From a virus: 42,338 nucleotides of DNA. This document shows positions 1 to 7,609 of this stretch, in pieces; positions within the stretch are counted from its first letter, which is position 1; each line of letters begins with the position of its first letter. Below the pieces are notes generated by a model, which searched no databases, was not told the DNA's origin, and saw nothing but the letters and a program-made list of their open reading frames with translations. Location: IMG/VR virus record IMGVR_UViG_3300009379_000001, positions 1-42,338 of that record; one strand, given 5' to 3'. The position numbers were made by a program, and so were the translations under genes.

Positions 1-86
1 GTCGAGTTTTCTGGCGAGCCTCTTCGTGTTGATTTTGTCACCAAGGTCACGAATGACTTTCCATGAAGGGCCTATAATTTTTTTTT
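1..86 (-). other. Chimeric non-phage fragment, biotin carboxylase-like
   Basis: Read on the reverse strand, codons from position 81 down to 1 give an open frame containing IIGPSWKVIRDLGDKI followed by NTKRLARKLD. This resembles the conserved biotin carboxylase segment (typically GPS..IR.MGDK..A..LA) of acetyl-, propionyl- or pyruvate carboxylases. That is a bacterial housekeeping enzyme with no place in this phage, and the fragment is joined directly to adapter sequence. I infer a chimeric read or mis-assembled end, with the fragment coming from another organism in the sample. The motif match is from memory, so family assignment is moderate. Confidence 0.55.
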
Positions 87-152
87 CAAGCAGAAGACGG
101 CATACGAGATTCCTCTACGTCTCGTGGGCTCGGAGATGTGTATAAGAGACAG
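87..152 (+). other. Illumina P7 + Nextera read-2 adapter
   Basis: Positions 87-110 are the Illumina P7 flow-cell sequence. Positions 111-118 (TCCTCTAC) are an 8-base index, which I recall as the adapter form of Nextera N712. Positions 119-152 are the Nextera transposase read-2 primer ending in TATAAGAGACAG. Translation through it gives the well-known artefact peptide MCIRDS. Biological sequence resumes at 153. Confidence 0.98.
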
Positions 153-269
153 TTACACAGGCGAGTATATTTGCCCGAACTGCGGGGCGTCGATTTATGT
201 CGGCGGTCTTAATGAATTTGATTCTGTTTATTGCGGTTGCTGCCGCTCTATTTTTAAGTGCGTTGCCAA
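153..269 (+). repeat. Terminal overlap, left copy
   Basis: This stretch matches 42221-42338. The first 38 bases or so are near identical (mismatches at the third positions of single codons), then the right copy accumulates substitutions and indels. The match shows that the contig ends overlap and the phage genome is circular or circularly permuted. It is not evidence for a biological terminal repeat. Confidence 0.9.
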
Positions 270-672
270 GGGGTTGCAGGTATGGAGCTGTGAGACATGC
301 GGCCTAAACGATGAAACTTGTAGCCATTGTAACGAATGCGACGACAAAAATAAATGGGTGCCGAAGGCAACACAGATGTCAGGCGCTGACAATATGCATA
401 AAAGCCAGACAATCAACGATGATTACAGGCCGGAATCTTTAGTCTCGAAACGTAAAACAGAAATTGAAGAAATAGTGTCAGCCCACTGGAATTACGTTGA
501 AAAATTAATACGGTCAGGTGCAGACACGACCAGGCTATTTACGTTTGAAGATGTTATGGCAATGCGCAAATGGGATTACACCAGCGCGGCAACACATTTT
601 TATGGACATGGTTGGGAAGATGGTGAAAAGGCGTTTGCTGAAAAAACACTCAATCGTTTGAAAGGGGCGTGA
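153..672 (+). CDS. Cys-rich zinc-ribbon protein (5' end at 42213)
   Basis: The reading frame runs back into the adapter, so any start before 153 is false. The true start is ATG 42213, after an AGGAGG site, and the gene continues here once the ends are joined, giving about 175 residues. The N-terminal half has several CxxC pairs (CPNCG, CGCC, CETCG, CSHCNEC), which suggests two or three small zinc ribbons. The C-terminal half is helical with no motif I recognise. It ends in a TGATG overlap with the MazG-like gene, so the two are co-translated. Function unknown; nucleic-acid binding is only a guess from the ribbons. Confidence 0.8.
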
Positions 673-1130
673 TGTTGCATTTTACATGGTATCAGGAAGA
701 AGCGTATAAAACATGCACATCTGAATGTTATTCAGATGCGTACCTTGATCTGGGCTATCTGTCAGAGGTCGGAGAATTGGCCGGGAAGTTCGCAAAGCTG
801 GTTAGGGGTGATACGGTATCAGATGATGATATAAAGCATGAGATCGGTGATGTTGCGTTTATGATTGCCGTTAAAGCAAGGCTGCACGGCGTAAAGATGA
901 TCTTAGATGATGCATCCTTGCCCTGGCGCATTGTAAATATACAAGAGGCGATACAGAACCTTGCTGATGCAAGCTTTAAGAACATGGAATTCATCTTTGA
1001 TTTTCAATATTTAAAGGATTTTTGTGAGTATCTTGGCTTTGATTTTATAGAAGTTTTAAAAATGAACAATGAAAAGCTGGCATCCAGACAAGCGCGTGGA
1101 GTCATCAAAGGGAATGGTGATAATAGATGA
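672..1130 (+). CDS. MazG-like nucleotide pyrophosphohydrolase
   Basis: Residues 32-36 (EVGEL) and 57-61 (EIGDV) form the paired ExxE and ExxD metal-binding motif of the all-alpha MazG/dUTPase-like superfamily, which hydrolyses (d)NTPs to the monophosphate and pyrophosphate. The length (152 aa) fits a single-domain phage MazG. I chose ATG 672 over GTG 669 because it forms TGATG with the preceding stop and sits behind AAGGGG. Phage MazG proteins clean nucleotide pools or alter the host stringent response; which applies here cannot be told. The C-terminal half (about 85-152) is less familiar. Confidence 0.8.
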   Translation: MLHFTWYQEEAYKTCTSECYSDAYLDLGYLSEVGELAGKFAKLVRGDTVSDDDIKHEIGDVAFMIAVKARLHGVKMILDDASLPWRIVNIQEAIQNLADASFKNMEFIFDFQYLKDFCEYLGFDFIEVLKMNNEKLASRQARGVIKGNGDNR

Positions 1131-1231
1131 AATATAAAGACAAAATATTAATCATGGCGCTTCGGTATGCTATTGAAGAAAGTGACGCTTTTTATGAAAC
1201 GTGGATGCCGATTATAAACCTGGAATCATGA
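1127..1231 (+). CDS. Small 34-aa protein
   Basis: ATG 1127 overlaps the stop of the MazG-like gene (ATGA). The frame is 34 codons and ends at 1231, just before the AAAAGGAG site of the endolysin gene. The peptide begins MKYKDKILIMALRYAIEE and looks like one amphipathic helix. Coupling on the 5' side and the tight fit between neighbours argue that it is translated. It has no recognisable family. Confidence 0.5.
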   Translation: MKYKDKILIMALRYAIEESDAFYETWMPIINLES

Positions 1232-1244
1232 AAAGGAGTTGGAA

Positions 1245-1724
1245 ATGTCTTTTGATAAAAAACAATTTGAAGCGTTGATCGCAGAGACATTGAAGGAAAT
1301 CAACATGTATTCACCTGCTGCCGTAAATTTGTTGATGGGGACGGCTTCCCAGGAATCGCATTTTGGAACATATTTAAGACAGATAGAAGGGCCGGCGCTT
1401 GGAATCTTCCAGATGGAACCGGCAACACACGATGATATTTGGAAAAATTATATTGGATATCGACAGAAGATATCAGAGACAATTTTAAAATTGTCTCACC
1501 GGCGGATATTGCCTTCTGCAAGGGATATGGTCTTTAATCTTAAATATGCAATAGCAATGGCAAGGGTGCATTACAGACGGGCCCCAGAAAAATTACCTGA
1601 AGCAGATGATATAAGCGGGCTTGGAATATACTGGAAGAAATATTATAACACGGACGAAGGGAAAGGAACTGTCGTCCATTTTGTCAAAAATTATCACAAG
1701 TTTATTGAAAGGAGGACAGCATAA
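1245..1724 (+). CDS. Lysozyme/transglycosylase-like endolysin
   Basis: Residues 33-38 (TASQES) followed by GIFQMEPATHDDIWKNY form the pattern of lysozyme-fold lytic transglycosylase-like proteins carried by many phages. Glu37 is the likely catalytic acid, and the later GLGIYWKKYYN segment is also typical. The protein would cut cell-wall glycan at lysis. It has no signal peptide, so it would need a holin; candidates are the small membrane proteins at 2393-2602 or 23326-23460. ATG 1245 is chosen because AAAAGGAG lies 7 bases upstream; the in-frame TTG at 1239 is inside the spacer. Family fit is good; the exact bond cleaved is unknown. Confidence 0.7.
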   Translation: MSFDKKQFEALIAETLKEINMYSPAAVNLLMGTASQESHFGTYLRQIEGPALGIFQMEPATHDDIWKNYIGYRQKISETILKLSHRRILPSARDMVFNLKYAIAMARVHYRRAPEKLPEADDISGLGIYWKKYYNTDEGKGTVVHFVKNYHKFIERRTA

Positions 1725-1918
1725 AACAACCGCGCAGATGCGATAAAAAAAGTCGGATGATGCTTTTAAATGTGTTTTGGGGGTCTTCATTTGACCAGGC
1801 CGTATTTTATCCATGGCCATGGAACATAACCAGTAGATCGGCAATAGTAAAGAAATGCTTTACAACTTACAAACAGCCCGTAGCCCGGATGGGGTTCCGG
1901 CGTGGACAGAGAGGATAA
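1721..1918 (+). CDS. Small protein with apparent ATA start
   Basis: The frame is open from ATA 1721 to the stop at 1918 (65 aa). A strong GGAGG (1711-1715) lies 5 bases before ATA 1721, and the ATA overlaps the upstream stop as ATAA, just as ATGA couplings do elsewhere here. The first ATG is 1757 and has no ribosome site. Either ATA is a real rare start, or a G-to-A change turned ATGA into ATAA, or translation starts at 1757 (53 aa). The protein is basic and aromatic (WPWNITSRSA) with no recognised domain. Confidence 0.45.
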   Translation: MKQPRRCDKKSRMMLLNVFWGSSFDQAVFYPWPWNITSRSAIVKKCFTTYKQPVARMGFRRGQRG

Positions 1919-1922
1919 AATC

Positions 1923-2129
1923 ATGAAAATAAATTATTGGGACTGTGAATTTTGTAATGCCAGCCATGAAAATTTTGGAACTGATGACGAACCAGACTTT
2001 GAATATGTCTATGGTTGTGACCATCCCAATGGGACGGGAAGCTGTCGTCTCGATAATAAATGGGACGATGATGAAGACGATTGTGGATTACTAAATAAAA
2101 AGCAAAATACGACAAAGGAGAAGAAATGA
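1923..2129 (+). CDS. Small Cys/acidic zinc-binding protein
   Basis: This 68-aa protein starts at ATG 1923 behind GAGAGGA, preferred over GTG 1902. It has CEFC near the N-terminus, then CDHP and a single C, a plausible single zinc site, followed by a highly acidic stretch (DDDEDD) and a basic tail. It ends in an ATGA overlap with the HTH gene. No family recognised. It is one of a dozen Cys-rich small proteins in this genome. Confidence 0.6.
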   Translation: MKINYWDCEFCNASHENFGTDDEPDFEYVYGCDHPNGTGSCRLDNKWDDDEDDCGLLNKKQNTTKEKK

Positions 2130-2320
2130 AGTTTTCAGAATCAATGCATGCAGAACGAAAAGCACAGAGGATCACGCTAAGGGATTTATCCAAAAAGACC
2201 GGTATTGATTTTTACAGATTGGCTGATTTTGATTTTGGGAGAACAGAACCCTGCTTGATTGACAAAGATCTTATTTGTTCTGCCCTTGGTATTTACTTTC
2301 AGGATTGCTCGCTTAGTTAA
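2126..2320 (+). CDS. XRE-family HTH regulator
   Basis: This 64-aa protein carries a short Cro/CI-type helix-turn-helix: ITLRDLSKKTGIDFYRLADF, then a glycine turn and LICSALGI. It is about the size of a single HTH domain with no effector domain. It is the last gene of the rightward operon and is coupled to the preceding gene by ATGA. It may repress a phage promoter late in the rightward transcript, but its operator cannot be read from the sequence. Confidence 0.65.
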   Translation: MKFSESMHAERKAQRITLRDLSKKTGIDFYRLADFDFGRTEPCLIDKDLICSALGIYFQDCSLS

Positions 2321-2355
2321 GCAAAGAAGGAGAATGCGAGAGAATACCATAAAAA

Positions 2356-2384
2356 TAAGCCCCCAGTTGATAGCCGGGGGCTTA
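2356..2384. terminator. Terminator between convergent operons
   Basis: A perfect 9-bp stem (TAAGCCCCC at 2356-2364, GGGGGCTTA at 2376-2384) has an 11-base loop. Read leftward it is followed by TTATTTTTA, so it fits an intrinsic terminator for the late operon. Rightward it follows the HTH gene with only a weak T tract. It sits between two converging transcription units. Confidence 0.75.
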
Positions 2385-2392
2385 CCTTATGC

Positions 2393-2602
2393 TCATATTC
2401 GATCACGATGCTTTTTTATAGACCGGCCCAGGCGCTTGATGCGTCGATACACATTCGGCAGGGTGATAAAAATCAACGTCAAAACACCGATAATTAGAGC
2501 GACACGACTCGAAATGCATTGGCATCGCTCGACAGAGAACCAACACCCGATACTGACTACATAACTCCAGATATCTACCCACCACCCTCTAAGATAACTC
2601 AT
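2393..2602 (-). CDS. Small one-TM protein, possible holin
   Basis: This 69-aa protein is Trp/Cys-rich at the N-terminus, has one clear membrane segment (VALIIGVLTLIFITL) and ends in a basic tail (RRIKRLGRSIKKHRD). That is the general build of small phage membrane proteins, including some holins, and it is the last gene of the late operon. An AGAGG lies upstream of ATG 2602. There is no sequence-specific holin motif, so the role is inferred from shape and position only. Confidence 0.5.
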   Translation of the reverse strand: MSYLRGWWVDIWSYVVSIGCWFSVERCQCISSRVALIIGVLTLIFITLPNVYRRIKRLGRSIKKHRDRI

Positions 2603-2632
2603 GTTAAAACCTCTACTTTTTAAGAGTTTGTT

Positions 2633-3184
2633 TTATGGAACAGGATAATTCGCAGAATATCCCCAATAATCATAACAAACAGTCAACAGCGCAGGTTCGG
2701 CCAATCCGTTCGAGCTCGGTGCTATTGCTGAGACTTTTAAATATAGATAGGCTTTATCTTCATTGATATTTGCAGTCGGTATTGTCAAATCTGAGCCGGT
2801 GTTGTATGCAATGTGCTCGGTTGTCCCTGCATCGAGATACGTCCGCTCGCTTGTCAATGTGCCGTCAGGTGTTGCGTTAGAAACATCGTCGCCGATATCA
2901 AGAAATAAATACTCCATTTGCCATTTTACTTTTTTACCGCTCTGGTCTGTGTCCTGAGACTTAGTCCAATTCAGGTTGAAGCCTAAATCTGTTCCGGAAA
3001 CGTAATTAATCGGCCTGAAGTATTTGAACGTCAAAAAATCATTGTCAACAGTCATCTGCTGCGCGATCGTAAAAGGGAACTCCAGCAGTGTAGGCGCTCC
3101 GACCCCCACATTTTTAGCCTGTGCCGACGGAGTCCGGACGCAGTATGTTTTTGTTTGATAGACTTCGCTCGCCCATAGTCCCAT
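2633..3184 (-). CDS. Putative virion/tail-appendage protein
   Basis: This 183-aa protein is rich in Thr, Ser, Asn and aromatic residues in short alternating stretches, which suggests a beta-sandwich virion part. It follows other tail-tip genes and its start overlaps the stop of the 111-aa gene upstream. No family recognised. Position at the far end of the tail genes suggests an appendage or head/tail decoration protein; that is inference. Confidence 0.6.
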   Translation of the reverse strand: MGLWASEVYQTKTYCVRTPSAQAKNVGVGAPTLLEFPFTIAQQMTVDNDFLTFKYFRPINYVSGTDLGFNLNWTKSQDTDQSGKKVKWQMEYLFLDIGDDVSNATPDGTLTSERTYLDAGTTEHIAYNTGSDLTIPTANINEDKAYLYLKVSAIAPSSNGLAEPALLTVCYDYWGYSANYPVP

Positions 3185-3519
3185 TATATTTTGACCTCTA
3201 TTTTTATTTCCCCTGTTATTGATACGCCCCGGATGCCAGAAACCGCACCGATTATGACATCGTCAACAGTGCCTGTAACTTCGCCCTTCGGCCAATCTTT
3301 CCACACTGGATTCCCGGCCTTCACGGCGGAGTCCAACGATGTTGTGGTTTGGATTTTGCCGGTGCCTGCCCCTGCGATAACTCTGCATGTTATTTTGGCC
3401 CCAGACAAACCGAGCGGCGGGATGAAAATCGTATCCCCGGTGGCGCCGTGCTGGATAGTTTCCGCATACTCATAGTTGTCTTGCCATGATTTTCGCCGTG
3501 CCAATTGTGTAACTGCCAT
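3184..3519 (-). CDS. Putative small tail-tip structural protein
   Basis: This 111-aa protein is beta-rich with Gly/Thr-rich strands (GATGDTIFIPPLG, GTVDDVIIGAVSGIRG). It shares its stop/start base with the next gene, so they are co-translated. ATG 3519 is preceded by AGGAGG in the transcript direction. No recognisable domain; placement within the tail module supports a structural role. Confidence 0.55.
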   Translation of the reverse strand: MAVTQLARRKSWQDNYEYAETIQHGATGDTIFIPPLGLSGAKITCRVIAGAGTGKIQTTTSLDSAVKAGNPVWKDWPKGEVTGTVDDVIIGAVSGIRGVSITGEIKIEVKI

Positions 3520-3537
3520 ATAACACCTCCTATGTTG

Positions 3538-5181
3538 TTAATTTTTAATCAGCGGTTTAAATGGTTCCGCTCCAGGATTAGCACAAATCCTAAGATAATT
3601 TACTTTCAAGTCCGTGTATTGGGCCTGTATCCTCACACCTGTTATATATTCAAGGCCTAACGACGAATAAGGTTCTCCTGCCAAATCGATAGACATTCCG
3701 TTTTCAACAAGTAGGATGTCCTCCCACGTCCCAGGGACTTTAGATTTAGCTATTTTTAGGTGAGTACGTGCACTACCCGAACCAAAATACCCATATATTA
3801 TCACGCCGCAATACGGGGATGTTGGCGAAACATCGTCACTGAAATCTACGTCTGCTATCCCGACGTGGATTGTCACATCAGCGTGGTCCCACAGGCCTTG
3901 AGTTGTGCCGTAGTCACGCGCAGAAACATCATAGAGCCAGAAAAAGCCAAGCTTACCCCGGACGTCTATATAAAATTGATCCCACGAGGTTTCAAAACTC
4001 TCTCGCTCATCAAAGGTTGAATATGGGTCAAATGGCTCATGTGGCGCACCTGGCTCTGCCGTTCTCCCTGGCCAGTTATAATCGAAAGCCTTGTCAGTAA
4101 ACAATTCGACAAAACCGCAACAGGACCGGGGATTGTCTTTAAACCCGATAACTTTAGGATCTGAAAATGATTGGTCGATGAACATCACAAGCACCTCATC
4201 ATCATCAGCAAACGCCCCGGCATTGCATGACATGTATTCAACCGGCACATCTGTTAAAACAGTGGATCGATTGATATCAAGGGTCTGCTGGCTGGATGAC
4301 ACGGCATCAAGAGTAACCGTTGCCGTGTCATCTTCATTGTTAATATTAGATATCGTGCCGTGCCTAAAAGTTGGTTTCCATTTCTGCCAACTCGGGAACA
4401 TTGCGAAATTATAGATGGCCTGGGCCACACCAAGTGAGATTGTCGGGGATAACTGTGCATCTCGCCCCTGGTCCCATACCGCGTTTCCTTCATATCCGGG
4501 TTGCACTTGCAGTATCCCGCGCTCTCCTGGGACTTCGATAGTCCCTATTGATCCAGCCAAGTCCGTTGTTAAATCAGCGCACCAAGCTTGCGCATTTAGG
4601 TCAGCAGGCATGTTAGTCTCAAGATACTCTTTGTTCTTTTCGAGGGCAGTAATCTGCAACTCTATGCCATTTACAGTTGTAATAAAAACCTGTAGTTCCA
4701 CGTTTAACTCATTCGCTTCATTCGCAGCAGTTTCATACGCCGCGTAATTTTCATCAATTAACGCCTGGGTATCATCTATATTTGTCTGGGTGTCGGCAAT
4801 TTCGACTTGCTTGTCGGCAATTTCCTCTTGCTTTATTTCAATGAGAGTTTCGTTTAGCTCGGGGTTTTTTTGCAGTTCGATTAATTGCAATTCGAGCGTT
4901 ATCAACTCGGACGTTAAAACCACTATCTGATCGTTATACGCCGCAAAATCAATGTATAGTTCGGCAAGCGTGTCAGCGATCAAATTGGCTTCAACAATCT
5001 TTGCATCTACCAATGATTGTTGCCCATCTACGTCAAGTTCTGCGTCGGATGATTCGTCCGTCAACGCTGTTATTTTAGCGTCCAGGTCGGCAAGCGTGGC
5101 GGTATAACGGTCACGGTTATACCGAATTTGCACATTATACAGGCCATCTCCTGCATGACTTATGATATCTGCTTTGCCCAT
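3538..5181 (-). CDS. Tail-tip/baseplate protein with coiled coil
   Basis: This 547-aa protein starts with GDGLYNVQIRYNRDRYTA, an opening I associate with phage tail-tip proteins. A long heptad-rich coiled coil of about 135 residues follows (roughly 30-190, rich in L, I, E, Q, D). The central and C-terminal parts are beta-rich, with many aromatics and a Cys pair (RSCCGF). The coiled coil suggests a trimer. TAATG joins it to the repeat protein upstream. It probably sits at the tail tip or fibre base; the receptor-binding end cannot be assigned. Confidence 0.65.
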   Translation of the reverse strand: MGKADIISHAGDGLYNVQIRYNRDRYTATLADLDAKITALTDESSDAELDVDGQQSLVDAKIVEANLIADTLAELYIDFAAYNDQIVVLTSELITLELQLIELQKNPELNETLIEIKQEEIADKQVEIADTQTNIDDTQALIDENYAAYETAANEANELNVELQVFITTVNGIELQITALEKNKEYLETNMPADLNAQAWCADLTTDLAGSIGTIEVPGERGILQVQPGYEGNAVWDQGRDAQLSPTISLGVAQAIYNFAMFPSWQKWKPTFRHGTISNINNEDDTATVTLDAVSSSQQTLDINRSTVLTDVPVEYMSCNAGAFADDDEVLVMFIDQSFSDPKVIGFKDNPRSCCGFVELFTDKAFDYNWPGRTAEPGAPHEPFDPYSTFDERESFETSWDQFYIDVRGKLGFFWLYDVSARDYGTTQGLWDHADVTIHVGIADVDFSDDVSPTSPYCGVIIYGYFGSGSARTHLKIAKSKVPGTWEDILLVENGMSIDLAGEPYSSLGLEYITGVRIQAQYTDLKVNYLRICANPGAEPFKPLIKN

Positions 5182-6203
5182 TATGATTCGCTCACTTCCA
5201 TCTGTGTTTCGATCCCTCCAGTTTTCGCCTTGACATAATAGCTAATCACATTTGCGACATAAGTATCAGTCTCAACGGTTACGGTGTCGCCGGGGTTGAG
5301 TTCAACCTCCGGCTCCGCGAACCGGTACCGGATCTCACCATTGATTGAATTTTTATAGGTTTGCCCAGTTAATGTGATGGCCTTTGCGGTATATGTCTTT
5401 TGCTTGTGACCCGTTAAAGTTATCGAGATGTTTGTAGTTCCCTGATCAATCCTGATGTCTTCAAGATTTGCTTGGATGATTGTTTTCCGCTGCGTCCAAA
5501 TGTCGCCTGTTTTGTATGCTGCATCAACTTTCAACAAACCGTTTGGCCTGGCATTGATGGCCGCTGCCTGATCCATTCCGGGAATCACAACGGATAGGTA
5601 CGTGGGATCTCCGGATCTCAGCCGGGCCTGGAAACTGGATATGGGAATCTCGATATCCGTTGTGCCGTCAGCATCGCCGGTCAGTGTGAAAATATAATAG
5701 AGAAACGGGGCTTTGTTGGGATTTTGGGTAAATGTTAGAGTTACATCCTGTCCGGTAATAGCGTATGATCCAGCCCCCGCACCGACTTTTTTATTATGCA
5801 AGAGATCGACCGGTTGCCCTGAAATAGTGTAGCTGCCGGGCTCTAATATCTGCGTGTGGATAAGATCAATATCCCGGCCGGTAATTGCATAAGACCCCGG
5901 TTCTACCGGCAACACGCGGTTATGCAATAAATCAACATCTTGCCCGGAGATTGTATAGCTACCCGGGTCAGCGGACAGGATAAAACCAAAAGAGTATACC
6001 AGGTCAACATCTTGTCCGGTTATCGTATAGCTGCCGGATTCAATGGGGATATTCCGGTCATGCAGCAAATCAACGTCTTGGCCGGAAATCGTGTAGCTGC
6101 CTGGGTCAGCTATTAATTGATATCCTGTTGGTGCAGCCCCCTGCCACGCACCGATAGTAGGACTTGGTTGATAAGCACCTATAGTCGGGGTAGACGCAGT
6201 CAT
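5181..6203 (-). CDS. Tail protein with six GSYTITGQ repeats
   Basis: This 340-aa protein has six tandem units of about 20-24 residues, all built on [DE]PGSYTISGQDVDLLH. They occupy roughly residues 32-165, after a short N-terminal pair of TIGA[YW] motifs. GSY.ITGQ-type units recur in phage virion proteins. The C-terminal half (170-340) looks like a separate beta-rich tail domain. The gene overlaps both neighbours as TAATG. The repeat array could act as a spacer or display stalk. The repeat is certain; the role is inferred. Confidence 0.65.
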   Translation of the reverse strand: MTASTPTIGAYQPSPTIGAWQGAAPTGYQLIADPGSYTISGQDVDLLHDRNIPIESGSYTITGQDVDLVYSFGFILSADPGSYTISGQDVDLLHNRVLPVEPGSYAITGRDIDLIHTQILEPGSYTISGQPVDLLHNKKVGAGAGSYAITGQDVTLTFTQNPNKAPFLYYIFTLTGDADGTTDIEIPISSFQARLRSGDPTYLSVVIPGMDQAAAINARPNGLLKVDAAYKTGDIWTQRKTIIQANLEDIRIDQGTTNISITLTGHKQKTYTAKAITLTGQTYKNSINGEIRYRFAEPEVELNPGDTVTVETDTYVANVISYYVKAKTGGIETQMEVSES

Positions 6204-7159
6204 TAACCAACCCCTAATTGAATACCAAGACCTGCACCAATCAGAGCACTTGCAGAATCAAGAGAGAAATCACCGTTCGCAGCATCCGTGAAGGCAGGGT
6301 CAACGGCTAAAGCGTTTGGGCCTTTCGTAATGTTTGTAACATCAGTTGTATTATTATAGTAATTGTTGTAGTCAACCCACATTTGATTTGTGGCTGCCGA
6401 AGCTATCAACCCATCAGTACACGAACTAATTGTATTATTATAAATAAAATTTTCGGCTGTGGTACCGAGGTAAATACCGTTGGTACAGCCGTATATGGTG
6501 TTACCTGCTATGATATTTTGACTGGCTTCGCAGTGAATACCACTTGTGGCGGATTCTGTGATGTTTCCTTGCAGCGTACTCCCACCACCCCCAGGTTGGA
6601 TACATTTGTTATGTGTTTTAAAATAGCTATTTATAACACGCATATACCCTTGTGGGGTATATATACCAGCCCCACTCACTGACGTAATATAACAATCTAT
6701 GAGAACCATGTGGCTATCCCCATAAATTGCCCTTGTTGCGCCTGTATGCTCAACCCTACAATTCCTGAAAAACCCCCTATCATCAGTTGATATAGCTATA
6801 TCATTAGATGATGTAAATCTCAAGTTTGAGAATGCCCAATACAAATCAACTGTAAATCGATAAATCCCCTGCGCTATCAGCGGTCGATCTGCACCGAAAG
6901 CAAAGTCACTGTAAACGGGTGGGGTATTTGTAGTCCCGGCCTGTACCCCAATAACAGCAATATGATTTCCGTACGAACCGTCACGAGGAGACGAAAAACT
7001 TGCTGTGAAAGTGTAAGTTCCTTCTTCAACCCAGTAAATGTCACCTGCCGCTGAAGCAGTACTCATATCAGTAAGCCATTCCGATAAACCGAATGCATTA
7101 CCCCAGCTTGTCCCAACTTTAGTTCCGGCACCTGCTACTGTCACATATTTATCTGCCAT
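6203..7159 (-). CDS. Right-handed beta-helix tail protein
   Basis: This 318-aa protein resembles parallel beta-helix proteins of the pectate-lyase fold. It has an N-terminal AGAGTKVGTSWGNAF segment of the type seen in choice-of-anchor and polymorphic outer-membrane repeats. Short rungs follow, of the kind NIIAGNTIYGCTNGIYLG and NFIYNNTISSCTDGL. Such proteins serve as tail spikes that bind or cleave surface polysaccharide. No catalytic residues can be assigned. It lies between two structural tail genes and is translated with the next by TAATG. Confidence 0.7.
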   Translation of the reverse strand: MADKYVTVAGAGTKVGTSWGNAFGLSEWLTDMSTASAAGDIYWVEEGTYTFTASFSSPRDGSYGNHIAVIGVQAGTTNTPPVYSDFAFGADRPLIAQGIYRFTVDLYWAFSNLRFTSSNDIAISTDDRGFFRNCRVEHTGATRAIYGDSHMVLIDCYITSVSGAGIYTPQGYMRVINSYFKTHNKCIQPGGGGSTLQGNITESATSGIHCEASQNIIAGNTIYGCTNGIYLGTTAENFIYNNTISSCTDGLIASAATNQMWVDYNNYYNNTTDVTNITKGPNALAVDPAFTDAANGDFSLDSASALIGAGLGIQLGVG

Positions 7160-7187
7160 ATTTATCTACTCCCAATTACGACCAGGG

Positions 7188-7607
7188 TTAAGCCATTGTA
7201 AAAAGGCTTGTTCCAAAATCAACCTTAAAATTCTCACCGGCCGCAACCGTGATGCTCGACCCGTAATCCCACCATGCGACCAAGGGGTCAGCAGGAGATG
7301 TCGGCGTATCGTTATAAACAACGGCGTAACGAAACGGACCGAAGCTTCCACCGGACGCTGTGAATGTAACATCAACTCCGGTCAGGGAGGATGTGCCGGT
7401 TGTCTCGGTGTAATCATTTTGAATGTCTGTTGCCGCGTATCCGTTTTGCTCTGTAATCCCCGCCAGATCGGCAAGTACCGCATCCGCAGCGGCATCGGGC
7501 GTGTTGTTAGTCAGGTACACTTTTAATGTGTGGCCTGCGGCGTGGAGTTGATGGACGCCTTTTCCTAAATCTTCGACGAATTGCTGAAATTTATTGTATG
7601 TGGCCAT
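7188..7607 (-). CDS. Tail-module structural protein
   Basis: This 139-aa protein contains GKGVHQLHAAGHTLKVYLTN followed by a beta-rich C-terminus with FGPFRYAVVYND. I recognise this as a widespread phage structural protein of unknown role, usually near tape-measure or fibre genes. It begins at ATG 7607, two bases after the stop of the 115-aa gene. It is likely part of the virion; location unknown. Confidence 0.65.
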   Translation of the reverse strand: MATYNKFQQFVEDLGKGVHQLHAAGHTLKVYLTNNTPDAAADAVLADLAGITEQNGYAATDIQNDYTETTGTSSLTGVDVTFTASGGSFGPFRYAVVYNDTPTSPADPLVAWWDYGSSITVAAGENFKVDFGTSLFTMA

Positions 7608-7609
7608 TT

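Noticed and set aside
124-152. Start of the zinc-ribbon gene inside 124-152
   Set aside because: This is adapter sequence; the true start is 42213.
153-269. Biological long terminal repeat of the virion DNA
   Set aside because: The two copies differ increasingly toward the contig end and one abuts adapter, so it is assembly overlap, not a packaged repeat.
2259-2564. 101-aa plus-strand frame over the 2.3-2.6 kb region
   Set aside because: It crosses the terminator and opposes the small membrane-protein gene; no ribosome site.
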